Assembly (NCBI RefSeq): GCF_910592395.1
Contig: NC_088319.1
Location: forward strand, 14,322,001 to 14,386,000
From: Lineus longissimus
Lineage: Eukaryota > Nemertea > Pilidiophora > Heteronemertea > Lineidae
Length of the DNA stretch: 64,000 bases
Direction: 5' to 3'
The first letter of the stretch is position 1; every line of letters starts with the position of its first letter. Shown here in pieces: positions 55,701-64,000 of this stretch. A program made the translations under genes and the position numbers. The notes beneath the pieces were generated by a model. The model searched no databases. It had not been told where the DNA came from and saw nothing but the letters and a program-made list of their open reading frames with translations.

Positions 55701-58417
55701 CGCCCAATGTCCGCTCGACACCCATGTCCTCTTTTGCCATGATTAGTAACTGATAGGACACTAGGGTACGCCACTGATCGCCATCACGTGACTTCTGTAT
55801 GCCCGTGTACAGCCAATCAATGAAGATGGCGATCAGTTTTGAATAATAGATGACTTCCAAATAAGGATCAGTCTTGAGGGAGTCCAGTTCATCTCTATGA
55901 GATTTCAGTTGCCGACGAAATTCATTCTTGGAGGAAAAAGTGAGAAGGTTTCCTTTAAGATCCGTAGGCCACTGTTCTAAGGCATTCAACGCTTCATCAG
56001 TGTCGGGGTATCTTAAAAGAAAACGCACAAAATGCACCAGATTATGAGCAAGACAATTCTTAAGCGCTATATTTTGTCATCGTTTCAAAACTGACCCGGT
56101 GTCAAAAATTACAAACACCATTCTTTCCCAATGATAATTCCTAAAGACAGATGATTTTAATATATACTCTCTGTTGTAGAGGCCATTCGAACGCCCTCGG
56201 TCAATTTTCACCGGCACTGTGTTCAGAATTGAACCAATCAGAAAAGATCATTTTGGCATCAGTTTCGATCAAGTGTCGTTCCATATGCAGCATTGGTGTC
56301 TTGAAGCGATGACAACTTTTGGATTGTCTCATTAATAATCAGACATTTAGCATTGATAAGACCCAGCATGCCAGCAGAAACAGTAACGGCTGGTTAATCA
56401 AAAAACCTAGATAAATTTTCCATCGAACGCGCGGTTTGTTATTACGTAAATGTAATCTGTTTCCAAGAGTTAAAGATCAAAGGCAGAAGAGAAGCACAAC
56501 GTAAATACTTTCAACAGTAGGGTTGGTATTGTTGTCCGTATCACTGGCGACGCCACTACTTTATCAAAACCAGTAATATAATCTCATGCGGCGCAATAAT
56601 ATAGCCCAGTCAAGTGGCTCCGACGCTGATGATGATAATTACTCGGGTGTAGTACCAGTCGTGCGTGGTGGAATCCAAGATGGCTGCCATAGTGGCCATG
56701 ATGGATTCAATAAGTAGGCCCTCAGAGGCAAATCCGTTAGTTTGTTCGTTTCGTCTTGGCACTCTTTCGGCACCATACGTTCTCATGTTGATGTAACAGT
56801 AACTATTGTCTAATGCATGAGAATTTTAAAAGCTGTGATCATATTCATCAATATTCATTTCGTCATAGCTAGCAATTAACACATCTTCTTTTGCAGAATT
56901 GGCATGCTGATAACTGTTATGTTACAACATAGAGACACGATATGTTTCAGATTCGCACAGCAGCAATTAAGATAGGAAGAATAGACCCAATAATGATACC
57001 TCCACTAATTTGAACCCTGAAATGTGTGGATTTTGACCCTTCCCGAAGGGAAATGTGTCTTATTTTCACCATGGTGAACTGACTGCATTTCACAATGGTG
57101 AATTGAGACGGTTAAATATTTCACCATGGTGAGCATTGTAAACACTGATTTCACGATGGTATGCGCTAATTCACCTTTTATCATGGTGAATCCGAGATTT
57201 TTTTCGTAAGGGTTGGAGCTTCGGATACAAGCGCTATAAAATTAACACCATCAACACAGAAACGCTATTTGGACAGCACGGCCCTGGAATTAAAAATAAA
57301 AATTGTATTCCATCGAATGACGTAGAGGAGAGCATACAGCAATACAGGAAATGTGGCCATACCTATCACGTAAGAACATGCGCGTTTCGGCGCCCATACT
57401 GCTTAGATGCAATGCGGTCATGTCCCTCTCCCTCTGCAGGTAGTGGATAAGTAGACCTGTCTGGGAACTGAACCTGAAAAATAACAGGAAATCGATCTGC
57501 TTAACTTCAGGAGTTGAAAAATGCATCTTGGGACCTCGTAATGTAATGGGAATCTGTGTTGGCAGAGAGAAAGTCATTTAATATGCTTGCAGAATGGATA
57601 CAAACCTGATCGTCTGCCTGACAATGTTCTGGTACTCATTCTCCTTTGCGATCATACTGAGGTCGACCACGGTGATCATACACAAGGCCAGGATTGGAAT
57701 CATGGTTAGAATCAACATTTTCGCCATCTGGACACGCTTCCCTGGAAGATACGATCGCATTCGTTTAACTGTCCTTTTGATAAATTTATGAACAAGGCGT
57801 CGGTGAAGAGTTTGGAGAGTGATGTCATATATTTCCGTCCACTGCTTTGTTACTTTTGAAGAAATTACCTCCAGTCAAAGATGGCTGCCGTGGTGGCCAT
57901 GTTGGATGAGGGAGACGTACATGATGTGTATTGCAAAAGGCGTAACACGATCATTTCTATTTATGATTGACATATTGAAATCAAATTTTCACTATTAAGA
58001 TATTTTGCTCAAATAGTGCAATATTTTTAGATCCTTGCCGAAAGATAATGTCCCGGGTCATACGCACAATGCGTTTTTCTCCGCCCTTATCTTTTTAGAC
58101 CCGATTCTCACTTAAAGGTGGCTGCGGAGTCTATTCAAAATGTTGACAAAAACGAAATGGTACCAGACCAGGGTCCCAGTGCACAATTCTGTTTTTGAAA
58201 GAAAGCTTGGGTTAAATACATTCGATCCGAAAATCATACCTGATCTACTCAAGGGGTTCCCAGAGCACAATGATTTTAGTCCTGTTTCTTTCTGAGTCAT
58301 TAACAGGTCGCTGATTGTCTCGTTCATCTTGGACCCGGAGCCCATGGAGAGGACGCTTTCTGAGATCTCGCTCAGATCAGACATCTTGCTGATGGAATGG
58401 ACCCTGTTGCGCCCCAT
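52770..58417 (-). CDS. NIT-domain receptor guanylate cyclase (651 aa, eight exons, complete)
   Basis: Makes cGMP from GTP at the plasma membrane. Exons: 58417..58240, 57741..57606, 57473..57363, 56011..54936, 54731..54594, 54238..54140, 53567..53476, 52895..52770. All are GT..AG with consistent phase. ATG lies in CCACCATGGG, a perfect Kozak. A ~60-residue cytoplasmic N-terminus precedes TM1 (about 68-90). An extracellular NIT (nitrate/nitrite sensing) domain follows, with [15 protein letters not shown] and [13 protein letters not shown]2 is about 365-389, then a signalling helix ([14 protein letters not shown]) and the class III catalytic domain. Metal Asp450 (FFSDIVGFT) and Asp494 ([10 protein letters not shown]), GTP-selecting Glu490 and Cys562, and transition-state Asn569 and Arg573 (GDSVNIASR) are all present. 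NIT-GCs are known from invertebrates and linked to nitric-oxide signalling. The end is slightly ambiguous: GGT GAG TGA could be a stop or a GTGAGT donor. Confidence 0.9.
53690..53845 (-). mobile_element. tRNA-derived SINE-like sequence
   Basis: On the minus strand an A-box-like segment (GAGCAGTTGGTGGAGCGC) is followed by a B box (GGTCGCGAGTTCGAATCC) and, downstream, TTTTCC/TTTTCTTTTTT tracts that would end Pol III transcription. The anticodon region is too long and unpaired for a tRNA. It lies in the intron between guanylate cyclase exons 6 and 7. Confidence 0.6.
54936..56011 (-). CDS. guanylate cyclase exon 4: NIT domain, TM2 and start of catalytic domain
   Basis: Acceptor TTTTCTTTTAAG, donor TCCG/GTGAGT. 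It covers most of the NIT four-helix sensor, TM2 ([19 protein letters not shown]), the HNOBA-like linker and the first catalytic Asp through [11 protein letters not shown]. The ATG at 56037 in this frame lies upstream of the acceptor and is not the protein start. Confidence 0.9.
57064..57191. repeat. cluster of five TTCACNATGGTGAA palindromes
   Basis: Near-palindromic motifs at about 57064, 57088, 57118, 57149 and 57181, spaced 24-32 bp. Two are perfect (TTCACCATGGTGAA or one base short) and the others vary at the centre or end. They lie in the intron between guanylate cyclase exons 3 and 4. Confidence 0.7.
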
Positions 58418-60251
58418 GGTGGATTCGAGTTGCAGAAACAGTCCACTGGTTACGTTGGCTCTTCTTTGGCGTCTAAGCGACGTCCTGATGGTGTCTTATA
58501 GTTTTGCCGCAATTATGAGTTTTACGCCGGGATATTCAGTTATGCTGGAAAGCAAATCATGGGGGAAAAGCCAAATCCAAAACTATTGCATAGATTAAAC
58601 ATACATGTACATGTAGATGAAGTAAATCCGACAAAATGGACTTTTAACAGAAATTTAACGATTGAAATGGACCTTACCTTATTTCTTTAGACCGACACAC
58701 TAGAAACGCCGGTATAGATAAAAACTGTCCACTGCAGCATCAGCGATCGAATTGATCAGTAAGCTGTCCTCACGACGGGAACGCAACTGAAAAACGATGG
58801 GACTATTTCCGTCTTCACCTGCTGGGAATTACGGTTTCTTGCGTTACCAAGTAACGAAGAAAACATTCCAACAGACACCCCACCATTTCTTACAGCAGTA
58901 ATAATTAAAACTAAACATGGGTGGTAACCTTTGATTATGTTCAGAAGAAGACACCAATCCATGACAGCGGGAAGGTCTAATACGAACATAACCTGATAAC
59001 TTTTAATGTCACAAGGACGCAACCGAGGCCACAAAGTATTTCACGCTGGGGAAATCTATCGCTTCAGGGGTAATTTTGGTTTCTGTTTAACCGAAGGGAC
59101 GTCGAAGTTCTCATTAAATAAGGTACAATCACAACTCGTGATGTCTCTTTATACCTGCCTAATTACTTTGTGGCACTGTTACGTTCTGGGAGAAATGTGA
59201 GACATAGTCACATCCTACCTGGTGCAGTTCCCAAGGTGTACTGGTTGTATGATTGAGACAGCTTTACATGTCGCCTGGTCGAAGTAATGGTGGTACAATA
59301 AGGGACTTCATTGGCTCCAATAGAATACTGGTCTTTTCAATATGAAATGGACATAGGACCTGTGGGTTGTGAAAGGGGCGATGCCTAATTCTTCATGGCC
59401 AAGTGTCTCCCATTACATCCTGTCTTGTTATCGTTTCTGTGTAATGTCCTGGTTCAAAGTGACAGAGTCAAATCAAGTCAAGTTTCACTGTGACATCCTG
59501 GCATACGTCAAAATTCAGCCACATACATGACTAATCTAGTTCGTCAAGTCCAATTTAACCATAGCACCAGTGCTGTTCCTTGTACAATGTAACAGATATC
59601 TGCAACCTTGTCTCTGTGAAAATCACAGCAGCATTATGATGTAGTTTTCTGTTATGAAGTCTCAAGGTATATTTTCACTGAAACTCTTGAAAAAATGGTC
59701 ACAATCATAACACTAATAGAGACAACTCATTTGATGAAATACGATTTATTTCATTTGTATCTAAAAATCAAGGACATACTGTGCCAGTCCAAATTTACTG
59801 GAGACCCTCCAGTAAGAAATTAAAACATTTTTAAAACGTAAAATACCTTTTCTGACAAATTCTCTTATCTCCAGTGTCTCGCCCGACTATTTACGAGCTG
59901 GTTTTGATACCTGTAGTATTGCAGCCCCCCCCCCCCCCACTCTCAAAAAATATGCGAGCTGAAATGTTTGATATGCTTTTAAAAATAAACTCTCTTTTAA
60001 CATGTTACCCCCTTAAGGGGGGACTACAGATGGTCCCTTGATATGGCCCACCTGGCTCATGTCTTTATTCCCCCTTTAGAAACACTGAAAAGAATTGGAA
60101 ACTATCCCAGATACCAGCCGTAACATCCTGCCATCTAAATGCCTGTCAGTGATATTCTGTTAACTTGGTAACAATTAATCAATGTTCGATAACGTATAAA
60201 GATACAAAATCAGACTCCCAGAATCTTCTGAGACAGGATAATGATTTCTGA
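58418..60251. other. region between guanylate cyclase 5' end and hydrolase 3' end
   Basis: Expected to hold the guanylate cyclase promoter and 5' UTR and the hydrolase 3' UTR. A C13 run lies near 59927. No coding exon recognised. Confidence 0.5.
60064..60069 (-). terminator. candidate poly(A) signal of the alpha/beta hydrolase gene
   Basis: AATAAA on minus, about 185 nt past the TGA at 60252. Another AATAAA lies at 59745-59750. Confidence 0.45.
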
Positions 60252-63200
60252 TCATTTTTCCTGGGGCTTTGTTTTTGCTTTCGAGGCCTTGTACTGTTTT
60301 ACTGTCCGTATAATTGGGTCACTAATGGCATCTGGCATCCGGTAGAGCATCCGGTGATCCCCTCCATTCACTACTATGTATTTGGATTGTGGATGTAATG
60401 TGGATATCAAATGCTGATTGGATTTTGCCCAAGCCTGAAAAAAAAGTTTGAAGGTGTCAATTGTCATAGAGTATAGCACATGTATGTTATCATGCTTCTG
60501 CACTTATTTCATCACATTCACATTTTATGGTTTGATATGCCTTTGGGACCACATGACATGGTGACTTTTGCTATAAATCGCTTCTTTTTAAACTAAAATA
60601 AAAAAAAAATTTACCCCAAGACATCACAGAGTAACATGTGGCAAATCAGAATATCATTTATGAAAAGCCTACCTTATTCAAAGCACTGGGAAGCTGCTCG
60701 TCATAATAATTTCCTGTGATGACTGTCACAGACACGTTGCTAGGGAATGACTTCATGTTATATAATAAGCTGAAAAAACATGTCAAAGAAATCTCTTATT
60801 TCTGTGATGTGTAAAATTTTCGATCAAAACCTAAGAATTCACCACTCTCATCGTTGGGGTACTATGATATTCCAGTTTTTCCTATTGAAATGAATTCATG
60901 AAGAAAGGCATGAAGAACATGTTTCTTTGATAACTTCAAAAGGGTTTAACGTTACTCACCTAATTTGTGCGAATGAATCGTTTATGAAATGGTGCTCGTC
61001 CACCACCGAACTAAGATGCCTCGGGTGACAGAGAAGGTGTTTCTGAAATAAAACACACGATTTTGAAAAAAAAATGTATCACTCTCTTGCCAAATCTAAT
61101 CCATTATAACGGGCAAGCCATTTCCCTGTCAGGGAAAATGTCTGCAAGTGATTCTGACCCACTTCTTATACATTGATGCTGTTGTAACTGAATGCCTTGG
61201 TCAGCAGTACCAGGCTGTATGCACTTACCTGCCGTGTTATTACTTCCTCTGGCACTAAGTTGCCAGTGATAGGCTGCTCTATGAGATGGAATAACAGGGC
61301 TATTCTCGTGAGGCCGGTAGCCGCTGCCAGTTGAAGGGACTGGAATGAAGGCAAGAGGTGGCCAAACCTGAAGAATAATCAAATGAACATAAATGATAAA
61401 CAAATAAATTATTGAAACAAAAAAATCTGATCTTGTGCCCTCCCTCAAAGAGCAAATGACATGGGACTGGTAGCTAAACACTTTTCAATGGACTTTTACT
61501 GTAGCGACACCTAACTAGACAAAAGTTACCGATTGACTTATCAATGTTCTTACCAAAACTGAGACCACACTCCTGAATCATGTGTAAATAAGTTCTCGAC
61601 TAGAGGATCCACTAGTATTACATCACTAACATCACTGAAAAGAGATCACAAATCAAAATTGAAGTCTGAGGGCCTGCTACCTCACATTGAAGTTTATGAC
61701 TCGAGTGGTATATTATAAAGATCATACGAGCATTGCTAAAATGTATTGCACTTCTAGTCACTGCTAGTATTACAGGTGAGGATTGTGTAAACTATCTCTG
61801 CATGGACAGGTCTTCAGGGCTAATACATTTAACATTTTTAAGACAAATCTAATTCAAGTGTCTATTCCAGTTGCCTAACGCGGGATTTCAGAATAAATTA
61901 CCAGTTCCTTGATAAAGTTCTCGAGTTCATACCTTTCATATAACTGTGTATAGAACCTGGCTACCAATGCTCCCATCTCGGATCCGACCAAGATGAAGGG
62001 TTTAGGCTGCTCGCTACTAACTGTTATCAGTTTGGACAAATCATCAGCCATTCTGTAATTGGAACAAGAATTTGTGATTCAAGTAATCCATCATAAGTAA
62101 ATTGATATTGCTTGGACCAAAGCAGGTATGTGTGCAGAGGGTTTTGGAGCTTTGAATACTAAAACAGCATTTACTATTCCATTCTGGTACGATGAACTTA
62201 CATGTATCAGGCAAGCTTTCGACAAACAATATGTAAAACCTGACTCAGAAGACAACTGTAGACAGAGCCAAAGAATGATACCAACCTCTCCACAGTGAAT
62301 TCAGCCCACCGACTCCCACTACTTTTTCTTGAAAAAAAGCTTTCTTCCTCAGTCGGATCATCCTCTTTCTCTTCTTCTGTTGGTTCTGTTGTATTACTTC
62401 TCTGAAGAAAACAAAACCGCTTTTTATTGGTGGAATTTCAATTCTAAAGGCCTTGGTGACCCGATATCACTCTTTGTAATAGGAAACATGTCCAGCCTAA
62501 TTTTGATTGCAGCTTTCTTTGGAGTCTGACCACTTGATTTGTTGATGGCTAAATTTCGCTACGAGCCATTTTAGATCAAAATAAATATGTTGCTGTAGGT
62601 ACTCGGTTGTCTTATCATTCTTGATGGCATCCATTCCACATGGTTCTCTTTGGTTATAATAATAGAGGCTGATATAAACAACATTTAGAGAATGGCTAAT
62701 CACGCAAATAATTTACTCACCACATAAACGGGTCTGTCGCTGAAGCCAAGACCACCTCGATCATAAATGCAAACCTGAAAGGAATTACTGACTCTCTTAA
62801 GTATCTCTAAAAAACCCCAAAATATTACCCAGTATAAACGCTTTCAGAAACAATACAACAACACTGCAAATGCCCAAATCATGCCTTTTTGAGCACCAGA
62901 AAGTAACAAGATGCAAACTTCTTCGGAATGTCTTAGCCTGATTTCAGGAAAACTACAAAATTACAAACTCACAAAATATCAAAGAGGGATACTGCCAGGT
63001 TTGATCTTACCTTTGTATACTTGGCCACTTTTTGTTGGACAAGGAACCATACATCAGAAGACATACCAGTGGGGGCATCGAGAATAACTTGAAAGAGAAA
63101 GAATAGAATATTAACTAGGCAAAGACAAGTTTTGCAAATTAAAAAAAGACTCTCTGGAAAGAACTCGACAAAGCCAAAAGGAAAGTTCAAATCCACAAAC

Positions 63201-64000
63201 ACAAACTATAAAATAGTGGGACTTTTTCTTGAATACAAGTCATTTGGTTAGATTTCAAACAATGTTCTTTGCTTTACCTGTTGGTGCTCCCTTTCCAATG
63301 CAGGAAAGAAACAGCCTTTGTCCCCAGCCAATATCATACAGTTCTCCAACTGAAATGAAGCATAAACTAATTAACTATACATGTAAATGTGCACTGTGTG
63401 TAAAGTCTTGTAAGAAGAGACTTGGTGGTAATTTCAACTTTTTCATTATCCTAGAATCTGCAATACTGCAGATAAAGACTACAAGTTTGTCCATGATTTA
63501 TCGAACACCACTCCAGGGTCTATGGCTATGTTATTCTGCACTATAAATTGCAGGCAGAACGAAAACTTCAAGCTGACAAAACAGAGAAATTGGAAATAGA
63601 CAAAGAGTACAGACATGACGGCAATGAAGATACCTTTTGGCTTTAAATGTGTAGCCTCCCTCTGCAGTGACGCATAATTCAAGAATGGCGGAATCAGGAT
63701 GATTAGGAGGAAATACTTGAAGAATGTTTTGCATCGGTTGAACAGTGTTGGGTGGTAAGTAGAGCGCATATTCATGTCAAGGACCTGAAAATCATATATG
63801 AACATTAACAGATATCAGAGTCATGCAGTGGGGACGAGGGGTCATGTCAAATCGGTCATTTACCTGGGGTCTCCCATTTGCCTTTAGAGAAGAAACCCTT
63901 CCTCCCTGGCCACTCTCAACAACCTCACTTTTCTTTTGATCCTCATCGATAACTTTCCCCTTCTCCACTTTTGGGGGGAGTTTCTTTGGCCCATCAGTAT
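60252..64000 (-). CDS. membrane-anchored alpha/beta hydrolase, 3' twelve exons (435 aa seen)
   Basis: Exons: (64000)..63864, 63784..63634, 63349..63278, 63087..63011, 62774..62721, 62401..62286, 62052..61933, 61634..61554, 61367..61229, 61042..60960, 60769..60673, 60434..60252. All are GT..AG and in phase. After a charged N-terminal stretch comes one membrane helix (YFLLIILIPPFLNYA), then a hydrolase core: GKGAPTVILDAPTG (oxyanion strand), VCIYDRGGLGFS, a Ser/Glu-rich insert, nucleophile elbow ILVGSEMGALVARF (Ser of GxSxG), ILVDPL, and NGGDHRMLY supplying the catalytic His. The acidic member of the triad is not certain; an Asp or Glu in the NYYDEQL block is possible. Substrate and orthology unknown: the core resembles ABHD-type lipases/esterases. 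The start codon is right of the window. Confidence 0.85.

Noticed and set aside
54907-56037. ATG at 56037 as start of the cyclase
   Set aside because: It lies upstream of the splice acceptor at 56012; the phase joins exon 57473..57363 to 56011, and the true start is at 58417.

Overview
This is animal nuclear DNA. It has small exons bounded by GT..AG splice sites, long AT-rich introns, a Pol III tRNA gene with A and B boxes, and many short DNA-transposon relics. Gene content (otopetrin, AFAP1-like adaptor, receptor guanylate cyclase with a NIT sensor domain, Kv-beta) and a RAG1-like transposase ORF suggest a marine invertebrate, probably a deuterostome or lophotrochozoan. The species cannot be fixed from sequence alone.

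Layout. 0.6-0.9 kb: a 76-aa minus-strand ORF resembling a YgiT/MqsA-type zinc finger. 4.6-16.5 kb: the 5' part of a voltage-gated K+ channel beta-subunit gene on minus, two exons seen 11.6 kb apart. 16.5-24.8 kb: no recognisable gene, but several foldback/MITE elements, tandem repeats and a tRNA-Pro-like element. 24.8-26.8 kb: an intronless otopetrin-type proton channel on plus. 28.8-48.4 kb: a complete ten-exon AFAP1-like gene on minus, reconstructed with every intron phase consistent (1467 aa). Its 6.7-kb intron 6 contains, on plus, a two-exon chromodomain gene followed by an intact 840-codon ORF whose DDE triad and zinc ligands have RAG1 spacing. Intron 2 holds a tRNA-Val(CAC) gene. 51.3-52.2 kb: an unusual ~900-bp segment flanked by inverted arrays of a 15-bp repeat. 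52.8-58.4 kb: a complete eight-exon NIT-domain receptor guanylate cyclase on minus (651 aa). 60.3-64.0 kb: the last twelve exons of a membrane-anchored alpha/beta hydrolase on minus, running off the right edge.

The host genes (Kv-beta, otopetrin, AFAP1-like, guanylate cyclase, hydrolase) are unrelated neighbours and show no operon logic. The most unusual item is the intronic plus-strand pair: a chromatin-reader-like chromodomain protein and, 136 bp downstream, a RAG1-like recombinase/transposase. It recalls, by analogy only, the pairing of RAG1 with the histone-reading PHD finger of RAG2. Exon boundaries were derived by hand from splice consensus, reading phase and family recognition; no alignment or search was run.
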